A DNA stretch of 64,000 nt from Neobacillus sp. FSL H8-0543 (GTDB lineage: Bacteria > Bacillota > Bacilli > Bacillales > Cytobacillaceae): NCBI RefSeq assembly GCF_038592905.1, contig NZ_CP151943.1:4848501-4912500 (forward strand), read 5' to 3'. This document shows, piece after piece, positions 51,299-60,931 of this stretch. A model generated the notes under the pieces. The model searched no databases. It had not been told where the DNA came from and saw only the letters and a program-made list of their open reading frames with translations. The position numbers and the translations under genes were made by a program. Position 1 is the stretch's first letter, and each line of letters starts with the position of its first letter.

Positions 51299-52855
51299 AT
51301 GACTTGGGAAGTAGAAATTAACGAAATTCGACGCCGGGAAGAATTAGCAAAACAAATGGGCGGTGAGGAACGGGTTGCAAGGCATAAATCTAGAGGAAAA
51401 CTAACGGTCAGAGAAAGAATTGTCAGTTTGCTAGATGATAACACCTTTCATGAAACGGGTGCCATTGCAGGGAAGGCGAAGTATGATGAAAATGGTGAAT
51501 TGATAGAATTTACACCGGCAAATTTCTTATTGGGAACAGGCCGAATTAATGGGCGCAAGGTTGTAGTCGGCGCTGACGATTTTACTGTTCGCGGCGGTGC
51601 AGCAGATGGAGCGATTATGGGAAAACAAATCTATGCGGAACGTATGGCACATGATTTGCAGTTACCCCTAATCCGGCTTGTTGATGGTACTGGCGGTGGT
51701 GGTAGTGTTACTTTTCTCGACACCCAAGGCCATACATATATTCCGGTAAATCCAGCTTGGGATTTAGTGGTTGCGAATATGGAACGTGTTCCTGTTGTGG
51801 GCTTGTGTTTGGGATCTGTTGCAGGGCTAGGTGCTGGAAGAGTTGCCGCTTCACACTTTTCCGTAATGGTAGAGGAAACGGCGCAACTATTTGTTGCAGG
51901 ACCTCCTGTTGTTAAATATGGTATGGGTCAGGATTTGACGAAAGAAGAACTAGGTGGAATTCAAGTTCATCGGTCAAGTGGAGCGATAGATAATATTGCT
52001 AGTTCAGAAGAAGATGCATTTGTGCAGACTCGTAGATTCTTATCCTACCTGCCTTCAAGTGTATGGCAGCTGCCCCCTGTAGAAAAAAGTGAAGACAATC
52101 CCCTTCGGAAGGAGGAGCGCTTACTTTCTGTCATTCCTAAAAACAGAAGAGCCCCTTATAGGGTTCGTGAAATCCTGCAAATGATTTTCGATGAAGACTC
52201 GACCTTTGAGATGGGCAGGTATTATGGCGGTGGTACTCTTACATGTTTTGCCCGGCTTAACGGACATCCTGTAGGGGTACTAGCTTCCGACCCGTATGTA
52301 AATGGCGGAGGTCTAACGGCTGAGAGTTCCGAAAAAATTGAAAGATTTGTAGATCTTTGTCAAACCTTTCATTTGCCGATTATCAATTTAGTCGACCAGC
52401 CTGGTATGGTAATTGGACTCCCAAATGAAATAAAGGGTACGATTCGAAAAGGGGTTCGTGCCATTGCGGCTATTTATCAGACAAAAGTTCCGATGATTGA
52501 GATTATTATGCGCCGTGCTTTTGGAGTAGGAGGTGCAGGTATGACCAATGGACACGGCTTGAACTTGCGATATGCGTGGCCTTCTGGTGATTGGGGTTCA
52601 CTCCCTGTTGAGGGTGGTGTACAGGTGGCTTATCGCCGGGAACTAGAGGCAAGTGACAATCCACAAGAGTTATTAAATCAACTTCTTGAACGGATGGAAT
52701 CTGTAAGGTCACCAATTCGGACAGCTGAAGTGTTCGGCGTGGAAGAGATTATCGATCCGCGAGATACAAGGCCGCTCTTATGTGAATGGGTTCAGGATGC
52801 TTACGCACTTCTCCCACAAATGCTTGGCCCTTCAAGTCATGGGATGAGACCTTAA
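51299..52855 (+). CDS. Acyl-CoA carboxylase carboxyltransferase subunit (copy 1)
   Basis: 518 aa with the two-lobed crotonase-like carboxyltransferase fold. The N-lobe has RGKLTVRERIVSLLDD, RLVDGTGGGGSV, GSVAGLGAGRVAASHF. The C-lobe has VDQPGMVIG and RRAFGVGGAGMTNGH, where propionyl-CoA carboxylases usually show GAAYGG-type glycine motifs. The two oxyanion regions look complete, but the substrate pocket differs clearly from copy 2 at 56346, so the two probably carboxylate different acyl-CoAs. GGAGGG (51287-51292) precedes the ATG. Confidence 0.88.
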   Translation: MTWEVEINEIRRREELAKQMGGEERVARHKSRGKLTVRERIVSLLDDNTFHETGAIAGKAKYDENGELIEFTPANFLLGTGRINGRKVVVGADDFTVRGGAADGAIMGKQIYAERMAHDLQLPLIRLVDGTGGGGSVTFLDTQGHTYIPVNPAWDLVVANMERVPVVGLCLGSVAGLGAGRVAASHFSVMVEETAQLFVAGPPVVKYGMGQDLTKEELGGIQVHRSSGAIDNIASSEEDAFVQTRRFLSYLPSSVWQLPPVEKSEDNPLRKEERLLSVIPKNRRAPYRVREILQMIFDEDSTFEMGRYYGGGTLTCFARLNGHPVGVLASDPYVNGGGLTAESSEKIERFVDLCQTFHLPIINLVDQPGMVIGLPNEIKGTIRKGVRAIAAIYQTKVPMIEIIMRRAFGVGGAGMTNGHGLNLRYAWPSGDWGSLPVEGGVQVAYRRELEASDNPQELLNQLLERMESVRSPIRTAEVFGVEEIIDPRDTRPLLCEWVQDAYALLPQMLGPSSHGMRP

Positions 52856-52880
52856 TTTTGGAAAAAGGAGAGGAAGTATA

Positions 52881-54605
52881 TTGAATCCATTAATGGAAGG
52901 AGCATTTCCGGAAGAAGTCGTTACGAAAAGCCTGCAGTATTGGGCAGAAACGGCGGGAGAAAAAACATTTCTTTATTATGGTGAAGATGAGAGACGTATT
53001 TCGTATCAAAAATTCCATCAATTAACAAATAGTATTGGACATTCTTTGATATCTAGGGGAATTCATAAAGGGGATCGAATATCTGTCTTCTTAAAAAACC
53101 CACTTATTTCTACCATGGTCATGTTTGGAATTTGGAAATGTGGTGCGGTATTTAGTCCTATCAATTTTAACTATCGGGGCAAGCTATTAAGTTATCAGTT
53201 GAAAGATTCACAACCAAAAATGCTCATTACAGAGCGAATGATGGTTCCAATATTAAATGAAATTGCATCAGAAATCGAGGGGATTGTCACCTTTGTCCAT
53301 AATCCGATGGAAGGGGAACATGACTTTATTGTGGAGCTTACAGATATTTCGTTGCATGCAAATTATAATGAAATATCATTCGAACGCTTGCTGCGTGGGG
53401 ATACTAGTAATCTTGATGTAGAGTTAAATTATTGGGATACTGCCAATATCATTTATACCTCAGGAACCACTGGACCAGCAAAAGGTGTCGTTCAATCACA
53501 CCGGTGGATCAATGGATATACGGTTGGGAGCAGGCAAATGATGTCCTATGATGATGTTATTTATAATGATCTCCCACTTTACCATGTTGGTGGAGCCTTT
53601 TTTAATGTTGCAAAAGGTGCATATGAAGGCTGTACGGTTGCTCTTTGGGATAAATTCAGTCCCAATCAATTTTGGGGCAGGATTGAAAAAAGCAGGTCAA
53701 CGATGGTTACGCTGCTCGATGTTATGATTCCATGGCTAATGAACGCGGCGCCGAACGAAAACGATCGAAACAATACGTTAAATAAAGTGCATATGCAGCC
53801 ACTTCCTAAATATCATAATGATATTGCAAAGAGATTCGGCTTTGATATCGTTACAGCTGGTTTTGGGCAAACGGAGTCAGGTAATCCGTTGATTAGCATA
53901 ATCCTTGAGACAGAAGAGGGTGAGGGAACACCGCTATCCCTTTATAAAGGCCATTCAAGACAGGAGATTGTTGATCAATGTAAGGTAAACAGAATCCCAA
54001 TCCTTAATGGAAACCAGGATTTGAAAAAGGGATTTATGGGAACTCCTCCTAACTACTTTGAAATCACGATACTGGATGATAATGATTTAGAAGTTCCTGT
54101 TGGTCAAGTAGGCCATCTGGCTTTGCGACCACGTTTACCACATCTTATATTATCTGAATATTTAAATAAACCTGAGTCTACTGTAAATTCTTTCAGAAAC
54201 CTTTGGTTTCATACTGGTGATGCCGGTTACCTTGGAGAAGATGGAAATTATTATTTTGTTGACCGACTCGGCGGAGTCATTCGCTGTCACGGCGAAAAAA
54301 TATCATCCTATCAATTGGAGGATATTGTTAACGGACATCCTGAAATTGAGCTTACCGCAGCTTTTCCAGTTCCTGCAGAGGTTGGGGATGAAGATGATGT
54401 GGCCATCTATGTAGTAAAGAAGACGGACTCTTCGCTTAACGAGTCAGAACTGAAGGATTGGGTAAAGGATAAGCTTCCCAAATACATGTGGCCTAAGTAT
54501 GTTCGATTCACATATGAATTACCAAGGACCCCCACAAATAAAATTGAAAAATATAAGTTAAGAAACGAACTAATGTCACAGCTGAGATTACAAACTTCGA
54601 ATTAA
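52881..54605 (+). CDS. Acyl-CoA ligase (AMP-forming), CaiC-like
   Basis: 574 aa from TTG 52881; ATG 52893 is an alternative. ANL-superfamily motifs: IIYTSGTTGPAKGVVQSH, GFGQTESGNPL, LWFHTGDAGYLGEDG, DRLGGVIRCHGEKISS and the Lys region PRTPTNKIEKYKLR. It is longer than usual because of a stretch around residues 350-385 (KGHSRQEIVDQCKVNRIPILNG). It should produce an acyl-CoA for the adjacent carboxyltransferase. The substrate is unknown; the similarity to crotonobetaine/carnitine-CoA ligases is general. Confidence 0.87.
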   Translation: MNPLMEGAFPEEVVTKSLQYWAETAGEKTFLYYGEDERRISYQKFHQLTNSIGHSLISRGIHKGDRISVFLKNPLISTMVMFGIWKCGAVFSPINFNYRGKLLSYQLKDSQPKMLITERMMVPILNEIASEIEGIVTFVHNPMEGEHDFIVELTDISLHANYNEISFERLLRGDTSNLDVELNYWDTANIIYTSGTTGPAKGVVQSHRWINGYTVGSRQMMSYDDVIYNDLPLYHVGGAFFNVAKGAYEGCTVALWDKFSPNQFWGRIEKSRSTMVTLLDVMIPWLMNAAPNENDRNNTLNKVHMQPLPKYHNDIAKRFGFDIVTAGFGQTESGNPLISIILETEEGEGTPLSLYKGHSRQEIVDQCKVNRIPILNGNQDLKKGFMGTPPNYFEITILDDNDLEVPVGQVGHLALRPRLPHLILSEYLNKPESTVNSFRNLWFHTGDAGYLGEDGNYYFVDRLGGVIRCHGEKISSYQLEDIVNGHPEIELTAAFPVPAEVGDEDDVAIYVVKKTDSSLNESELKDWVKDKLPKYMWPKYVRFTYELPRTPTNKIEKYKLRNELMSQLRLQTSN

Positions 54606-54673
54606 TTTAATCCGAGATTAGGAACTATTTTTTTCAAAATAAGAATGAAATTAGCGATGGGGGTATAAGAGAA

Positions 54674-56344
54674 ATGAAGGAACTATTGCGAAAAAGCTGG
54701 CCTAGTCAGGTCCCGAAAACATTAACATATCGACTTGGGCAAAGGCCACTTCATGAGTATGTAAAACTAAATGCCATTCATACACCCGATAATATTGCCT
54801 ATTCGTTCTATGGAAAGGAACTAATATGGAAAGAGATTGACGAATCTGTTGATAAATTTGCTCAATTCCTAACGGACCAAGGGGTGAAAAAAGGAGATTG
54901 TATTGCATTATTTATGCAAAATTGCCCTCAGTATATCATTGCCCACTACGGAATACAGCGACTGGGAGGAATTGTCGTCCCTTTAAACCCAATGTACAAA
55001 GAATCTGAGTTGGAATACTTGATAAATGAGGTAAAGATAAAAGCAATCGTCACAGGTCAAGAACTGTATTCTCGCATTGAAGTCATTCGCTCAAAAACTC
55101 AGTCGATCGAATTTGTTGTAACAACAAATTATTCTGATTATCTTCCTGACGAACCAACATTGTCTTTACCCCAAGAATTAACACTTAAAAAGGAACATCT
55201 TAAAGGGTCATTTGATTTCATTCACATCTTAAGTGAACATGAACCCTATTCCCATCATGTTGAAATAGACCTCTGGAATGACATCGGATTAATGGTCTTT
55301 ACATCTGGCACAACTGGAAGACCGAAAGCTGCGATGTTACCGTATGGCAGTGCCCTTTTTAAAACGGCAGCCACCATTCAAGGTAATCAGTATCAATCTA
55401 GTGAACGGTATTTAACAGTTGCTCCATTATGCCATATCGCAGGGATGGTTATGGGGGTGAATATCCCTGTTTATGCTGGTTGTGAATGTATATTATTAAC
55501 TCGGTTTGACCCAATGACAACCATTGATGCAATTGAACAATATAAAATCAGTGCTTGGTATAGTATCGCACCAATGAATGTCGCTATATTGAACACACCG
55601 GGAATTGAAAAAAGGGATTTATCTTCCCTAAAATCGAATGCATCTACTAGTTTTGGAGTGCCTGTTACCGAACAATTAGCAAATACGTGGAAGAAAGTAA
55701 CACAAGGTTGCATTATGCACGAAGCTTCTTATGGATTAAGTGAGACACATACTTGTGATACTTTTATGCCGAAAGACCAAATTAAATGGGGGAGCTGTGG
55801 AATCCCTACATTTGATACAGATCTTAAAATAATCAAAACTGAAACGGGTGAATTGGCTGGCCATGGTGAAAAGGGTGAAATCGTCATCAAGAATCCGGGG
55901 GTATTTAAAGGCTATTTAAATAGACCAGAGGCTACAGCTGAAACGCTTAGAGATGGCTGGGTTCATACAGGCGACATTGGAAGTGTTGATGAGGATGGCT
56001 ATTTATTTTTCCATGGGCGTATTAAAGAAATGATCAAATCCTCAGGCTATAGTGTATTCCCTGAAGATGTTGAAGCCATGCTAAATGAACATCCAGGAAT
56101 TCTCCAATGTGCTGTAATCGGTGTGCCGGATGAAATAAGAGGGGAAAGTGTAAAAGCTTTTATAGTATTAAAGCCGGATTTTGTTGGTAAGATTTCAGAA
56201 CAAGAAATGATTGGTTGGGCTAAGGAGAAAATGGCCGCCTATAAATCTCCTAAATATGTAGAATTTTTACTTCAATTGCCTGCAACAAGCTCAGGGAAAG
56301 TGTTAAGAAGACTCCTGAAAGAACCGGAAAGAAAGGAGGTTTGA
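54674..56344 (+). CDS. Acyl-CoA ligase (AMP-forming), long-chain-type
   Basis: 556 aa. It has FTSGTTGRPKAAML, SYGLSETHTCDTF, GWVHTGDIGSVDEDG, the hinge RIKEMIKSSGYSV and the C-terminal Lys in ATSSGKVLRRLLK. It is complete in every ANL core motif and not closely related to the ligase at 52881. Two ligases and two carboxyltransferases alternate here, as if each carboxyltransferase has its own activating enzyme. It ends one base before the second carboxyltransferase. Confidence 0.9.
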   Translation: MKELLRKSWPSQVPKTLTYRLGQRPLHEYVKLNAIHTPDNIAYSFYGKELIWKEIDESVDKFAQFLTDQGVKKGDCIALFMQNCPQYIIAHYGIQRLGGIVVPLNPMYKESELEYLINEVKIKAIVTGQELYSRIEVIRSKTQSIEFVVTTNYSDYLPDEPTLSLPQELTLKKEHLKGSFDFIHILSEHEPYSHHVEIDLWNDIGLMVFTSGTTGRPKAAMLPYGSALFKTAATIQGNQYQSSERYLTVAPLCHIAGMVMGVNIPVYAGCECILLTRFDPMTTIDAIEQYKISAWYSIAPMNVAILNTPGIEKRDLSSLKSNASTSFGVPVTEQLANTWKKVTQGCIMHEASYGLSETHTCDTFMPKDQIKWGSCGIPTFDTDLKIIKTETGELAGHGEKGEIVIKNPGVFKGYLNRPEATAETLRDGWVHTGDIGSVDEDGYLFFHGRIKEMIKSSGYSVFPEDVEAMLNEHPGILQCAVIGVPDEIRGESVKAFIVLKPDFVGKISEQEMIGWAKEKMAAYKSPKYVEFLLQLPATSSGKVLRRLLKEPERKEV

Positions 56345-56345
56345 C

Positions 56346-57908
56346 GTGACAGAACAAGTAAAGGATATCGTAAAAGAATCGGTTGAGGATTTAATCAATA
56401 GGAAAAAGCTTGCCATACTAAATGGCGGTATCGAGAAAATTCAGCGTCAGCATGAAGCAGGCTTTTATACAGCAAGAGAAAGGATTGACCTACTGGTGGA
56501 TTCAGATTCTTTTCTGGAATTTGGCATGCTCAATCATTCGGATATTCCCGGATTAGAGAACAAGAGTGCAGGTGATGGTCTTATTGTCGGTATTGCCAAA
56601 GTAGATGGAAGACCGATTGTGGTACAGGCAGGTGATAAAACGGTGTTTGCAGGGACAGAAGGTGCCGTTCACATGCGAAAAGCGAAAACCATCCACGAGT
56701 ATGCGTTAAAACGCGGTTTACCTTTGTTCTTCCTTCATGAAGGCGGAGGGCTTAGAATGCCTGATGGTATGGGATCAGACGGAATCAGTGATAAACTTTT
56801 TCCACAGGAAATGCTGACACATAGCAGACAGGTTCCTTTTATCACAAGTATTCTAGGTGATAGCTTTGGAGGTCCAACATGGATGGCCGTTTCATCTGAT
56901 TTTGTCACCCAGCTAAAAGGAACCTGTATGGCGGTTGCTGGTCCTCGAATGATTGAGATGGCTACAGGCCAGCGGGTATCTACAGAAGAATTAGGTGGTT
57001 GGAAGGTCCATGCCTCTCAGACAGGTCAGGCGGATGCATTCGGTAATACTGAGGAAGAGTGTATTGCACAAATGAAAAAGTACTTCAGCTATATGCCGTT
57101 AAATGCAACGATGGAAACCCCCTATAAAGAAACCAATGATGATCCTTACCGAAGAGTAGAACGATTGTTGGATATTTTACCAAACAAAGCAAATAGAGCC
57201 TATGATATGAAGAAAATTATCATCGAAATCGTGGATGATCGTCAATTCTTTGAGTATAAGGAGTTATATGGCCCTGCACTTTTAACGGTTTTTGCCAGAA
57301 TGAACGGTAGGACAGTTGGAATTGTTGCCAGTCAGCCTATTAAATATGCGGGAGCATCAGGGGTACAGGAATGCGAAAAAGCCACTGATTTTATTTGTTT
57401 ATGTGATTCCTTTAATATTCCAATGATTTTTTTACATGATACTCCTGGATTCCGAATAAGTAATGAAGCTGAAAAGCAAAAAATACCAACCAAAATCATG
57501 GTCTGGAACCAAGCGCTCGCTCATTCAACCGTTCCGAAAATATCGGTTATTATTCGAAAAAGTGTGGGTGCTGCTTATGGAAACATGTGTGGACCTACAA
57601 TGGGGGCGGATTTTGTTGTTGCATGGCCCACCGCGGAGATAAACTTCACGGGACCAGAAGTGGGAATCAATGTTGTATATGGGCGGCAGTTAGAGGGGGT
57701 GGAAAATGCTAAGGAAGTTCGAAAAGAGCTTCTCGAAAAGTGGGCATTCGATAGTTCTCCTTACAAAGCGGCAGCAAAACACCTTATCGACGATGTTATT
57801 GATCCACGGGATACTCGAAAATTTCTTTGTAAAACATTAGAGTTTGCGGTTGTGAAAAATGGATCGATGAGTGAACGAAGATTAGCAAACTGGCCGACAG
57901 GTATTTAA
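56346..57908 (+). CDS. Acyl-CoA carboxylase carboxyltransferase subunit (copy 2)
   Basis: 520 aa from GTG 56346, with AAGGAGG (56334-56340) at the end of the previous gene. It has FYTARERIDLLVDSDSF, FLHEGGGLRMPDG, ILGDSFGGPTWMAV in the N-lobe and LHDTPGFRIS, RKSVGAAYGNMCGPTMGADF, AWPTAEINFTGPE in the C-lobe. The GAAYG segment is closer to propionyl/methylcrotonyl-CoA carboxylases than in copy 1. It would use the same biotin carrier and biotin carboxylase. Confidence 0.9.
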   Translation: MTEQVKDIVKESVEDLINRKKLAILNGGIEKIQRQHEAGFYTARERIDLLVDSDSFLEFGMLNHSDIPGLENKSAGDGLIVGIAKVDGRPIVVQAGDKTVFAGTEGAVHMRKAKTIHEYALKRGLPLFFLHEGGGLRMPDGMGSDGISDKLFPQEMLTHSRQVPFITSILGDSFGGPTWMAVSSDFVTQLKGTCMAVAGPRMIEMATGQRVSTEELGGWKVHASQTGQADAFGNTEEECIAQMKKYFSYMPLNATMETPYKETNDDPYRRVERLLDILPNKANRAYDMKKIIIEIVDDRQFFEYKELYGPALLTVFARMNGRTVGIVASQPIKYAGASGVQECEKATDFICLCDSFNIPMIFLHDTPGFRISNEAEKQKIPTKIMVWNQALAHSTVPKISVIIRKSVGAAYGNMCGPTMGADFVVAWPTAEINFTGPEVGINVVYGRQLEGVENAKEVRKELLEKWAFDSSPYKAAAKHLIDDVIDPRDTRKFLCKTLEFAVVKNGSMSERRLANWPTGI

Positions 57909-57956
57909 AAGAGGGTTTACGAATACAAAATAGAAAAAGGTATAGGAGGAAAAAAA

Positions 57957-59132
57957 TTGTCTAATAGAGATGCAGTGATTGTTTCAGCGGTAAGGACTCC
58001 GATTGGAAGGCAGGGTGGTGCATTAGCTAGCCTGGACGCCCATGAATATGGAGCAGTCGTAATAAAGGAAGCCTTAAGAAGGGCAGGAGTAAACGCAGAG
58101 CAAATTGAAGATGTTATTTTTGGAAATGTATTAAGCGGTGGAGGAAACATTGCTAGATTAACAGCTTTACAGCTGGGAGTATCTCTGGAAACACCTGGGG
58201 TTACCATCGATCGTCAGTGTGGGTCAGGTATTAATGCAGTTAATTTTGCAGCTCAAGCCATCAAAGCTGGAGCAGGAGATATTTATGTCGCTGGTGGAAC
58301 AGAGAGCATGAGCCGTGCACCTTATTTAATGGATCGGGCAACAAAAGCGTATAGTCCAGCACCGCCAAGATTTCGGTCAGCTCAGCTTTCACCAAAGGAA
58401 ATTGGGGATCCGCCAATGGGAATCACGGCTGAAAATCTTGTTAAAAAATATAACATTACTCGAGAAGAACAAGATGCGTATTCATTTAGAAGTCAACAAA
58501 GAATGGCATCAGCCATGGAACAAGACTTCTATAAAGAACAAATTGTTCCAATCGTATTACCGGTGAGAAAAGGGGAGCCAATCATTTTTTCAACGGATGA
58601 ACATCCACGTCCAAATACGACTCTAGAAGGTTTAGCAAAACTATCACCAGCTTTTCTAGAAGGTGGTACGGTTACCGCGGGTAGTAGTTCAGGACTTAAT
58701 GATGCAGCGTGCGCTTTAGTTATTATGTCTCGTGAGAAGGCTTCTGAATTAGGATTAAAGCCGCTGGCAGTCATTCGTGATTATGCCGTAAGTGGAGTCG
58801 ATCCAAACATTATGGGTATTGGTCCAGTGCCTGCAGTGAGAAAGCTATTAAAGCGGACAGGCTTAACGATAAATGATATTGATTTAGTGGAACTAAACGA
58901 AGCGTTTGCTTCACAGGTTATTGCCTGCAATCGAGAGCTGGAAATTAACGAAGAAAAACTAAATGTTAACGGCGGTGCGATTGCGCACGGTCACCCACTG
59001 GGAGCGACAGGTGCTATTTTAATGACCAAAGCGATTTATGAATTACAAAGAACTAATAAACACACGGCGATCATTACGGCCTGCATTGGCGGCGGCCAAG
59101 GCATTGCTACGTTGATTGAACGAGAAGGATAA
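57957..59132 (+). CDS. Acetyl-CoA acetyltransferase / 3-ketoacyl-CoA thiolase
   Basis: A 391-aa thiolase from TTG 57957 (TAGGAGG upstream). The acyl-accepting cysteine is C88 in [28 protein letters not shown] (His) and TACIGGGQG (second Cys) complete the active site. It cleaves a 3-ketoacyl-CoA to acetyl-CoA, or condenses two acetyl-CoA. It is followed by the dehydrogenase and hydratase of the same beta-oxidation cycle. Confidence 0.95.
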   Translation: MSNRDAVIVSAVRTPIGRQGGALASLDAHEYGAVVIKEALRRAGVNAEQIEDVIFGNVLSGGGNIARLTALQLGVSLETPGVTIDRQCGSGINAVNFAAQAIKAGAGDIYVAGGTESMSRAPYLMDRATKAYSPAPPRFRSAQLSPKEIGDPPMGITAENLVKKYNITREEQDAYSFRSQQRMASAMEQDFYKEQIVPIVLPVRKGEPIIFSTDEHPRPNTTLEGLAKLSPAFLEGGTVTAGSSSGLNDAACALVIMSREKASELGLKPLAVIRDYAVSGVDPNIMGIGPVPAVRKLLKRTGLTINDIDLVELNEAFASQVIACNRELEINEEKLNVNGGAIAHGHPLGATGAILMTKAIYELQRTNKHTAIITACIGGGQGIATLIEREG

Positions 59133-59204
59133 GACAAGGTTCCCATTTTTAATTTTACCAATCAGTCCATACTAACTATTCAGTATCTAAAAGGAGTGTA
59201 ATAG

Positions 59205-60092
59205 ATGGATATTCATGATGTAAAACATATTTCGGTATTAGGAGCAGGATCCATGGGCCACCAAATTGCCATGTTATGTGCATTAGGCGGCTTTTCAACT
59301 ACAATCTATGATATTCAAGAGAGTGCTTTGGAGAAAGCAAAAGAAAACTTAGAATTCCAAATGGGAAAGTGGATCCAAAAAGGGAAGATTAGCAGCGAAG
59401 CTTTGGCGGAAGCCTTCGCACGTTTATCCTATACTACAAGTTTAGAAGTTGCAGTAGGAAACACAGACTTTGTGATTGAGGCTGTCGTTGAAAAATTAAA
59501 TGTGAAGCGGGAACTTTTCGCCGCCGTTGATCAATTGGCTCCACCTCATGCCATTCTGACATCTAATAGCTCCACCATTGTCAGTTCCAGAATTGCAGAT
59601 GCAACGGCTAGACCAGAAAAAATCTGTAATATGCATTTCTTCTTCCCTGCTCTGGTAATGGATTGTGTGGAAGTTGTTATGAGTGATACCACTTCTCAAG
59701 AAACGGCTAATGTCACATTGGCCGTTTGTGAAAAAATCAAGCGGACAGGAGTATTATTACGAAAGGAAACATGGGGTTTTGTTGCCAATCGTCTGCTTTT
59801 TGCTCTAAACAAAGAGGCGCTTAAGCTCCATGAGGAAGGGATTTGTGATTATAAAGACATTGATATCATTGTACGTAAATCACTAAACCATCCATTAGGG
59901 CCATTCGAACTGATGGATCTATCTGGAATTGATGTCGGATATTACGCACTTTCAGAAAAATACACAGAAACAGGAAATATTGAAGATAAACCTCCTATAA
60001 GTCTGGAAGAAAAAGTAAATGCAGGTACTTTGGGCAGAAAGACGGGAATGGGCTGGTATGAATATGAAGGAGCAGGGGTGAAGGTTAAGTGA
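59205..60092 (+). CDS. 3-hydroxyacyl-CoA dehydrogenase (3-hydroxybutyryl-CoA type)
   Basis: 295 aa. The NAD-binding motif VLGAGSMGHQIA lies near residue 11; SNSSTIVSSRIADAT holds the catalytic Ser/Asn region, and MHFFFPALVMDCVEVV corresponds to the family's His-containing MHFFNP-type segment. The C-terminal helical domain has NHPLGPFELMDLSGIDV and GRKTGMGWYEY. It oxidises 3-hydroxyacyl-CoA. Its stop overlaps the GTG start of the hydratase by four bases (GTGA). Confidence 0.95.
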   Translation: MDIHDVKHISVLGAGSMGHQIAMLCALGGFSTTIYDIQESALEKAKENLEFQMGKWIQKGKISSEALAEAFARLSYTTSLEVAVGNTDFVIEAVVEKLNVKRELFAAVDQLAPPHAILTSNSSTIVSSRIADATARPEKICNMHFFFPALVMDCVEVVMSDTTSQETANVTLAVCEKIKRTGVLLRKETWGFVANRLLFALNKEALKLHEEGICDYKDIDIIVRKSLNHPLGPFELMDLSGIDVGYYALSEKYTETGNIEDKPPISLEEKVNAGTLGRKTGMGWYEYEGAGVKVK

Positions 60093-60871
60093 ATAATCAA
60101 TTAGTCAAACTTGAGAAAAATGACAATATTGCTATCGTAACAATTGACAATCCGCCATTAAATGTTTTAAGCAACCAGGTAACCAATGAGTTAAAAACAA
60201 CCTTTGATGAAATTGCCAATGATTCTGAGATTGTAGTAGTAATCTTGACCGGTGCTGGAAGCCGTGCGTTCATGGCGGGTGCTGATATTAAAGAATTCCC
60301 ACAATCAATCGGCCAAACAGGCATGAAGGAACGGGTATTGGAGCAGCACGCTGTCTTTAACCAAATCGATTTTCTTCCAAAGCCAACAATTGCTGTATTA
60401 AATGGGCTGACCTTTGGTGGAGGATGTGAACTTGCCATTACCTGCGATATCCGGATCGCTGAAGAACATGCTCAACTAGGATTGCCTGAAATAAAATTAG
60501 GAATCTTTCCAGGCGGTGGAGGTACCCAACGACTTCCTAGAATCATAGGGGAAGCAAAAGCAAAGGAGCTTATGTTTGTGGGCAACCCTATTACTGCTCA
60601 CGAAGCTGAAAAAATCGGATTAGTAAACAAAGTGGTTGGAACAGGACAAGGAATGAACGAGGCAATGGTTTTGGCAAAGCAAATGAGCGGATACTCCCTT
60701 CAAGCATTATCCCGCATAAAGAAAGCGGTAGATGAAGGAACAAATATGGAATTTTTTGCTGGAATCGAAAGGGAAGCTGAACTGTTTGAAGAAGTTTTCT
60801 TAACAGAAGATGTCAAAGAAGGAGTTTCAGCGTTTATTGAAAAAAGAAAGCCTGTTTTCGCCCATAAATAG
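60089..60871 (+). CDS. Enoyl-CoA hydratase/isomerase
   Basis: A 260-aa crotonase-family enzyme starting at GTG 60089. The oxyanion hole is formed by AGADIKEF and LTFGGGCELAITCD. A catalytic acid is expected in LPEIKLGIFPGGGGTQRL (Glu in LPE, Gly in the GGGG turn), the classical hydratase layout. It hydrates an enoyl-CoA, just before the dehydrogenase in the pathway. Confidence 0.94.
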   Translation: MNNQLVKLEKNDNIAIVTIDNPPLNVLSNQVTNELKTTFDEIANDSEIVVVILTGAGSRAFMAGADIKEFPQSIGQTGMKERVLEQHAVFNQIDFLPKPTIAVLNGLTFGGGCELAITCDIRIAEEHAQLGLPEIKLGIFPGGGGTQRLPRIIGEAKAKELMFVGNPITAHEAEKIGLVNKVVGTGQGMNEAMVLAKQMSGYSLQALSRIKKAVDEGTNMEFFAGIEREAELFEEVFLTEDVKEGVSAFIEKRKPVFAHK

Positions 60872-60931
60872 TATTGGAAAAAGGATAGGTGCTTCTTTAA
60901 CTCTCTTTTATTAGCAGAAAAGGAGGTAAAA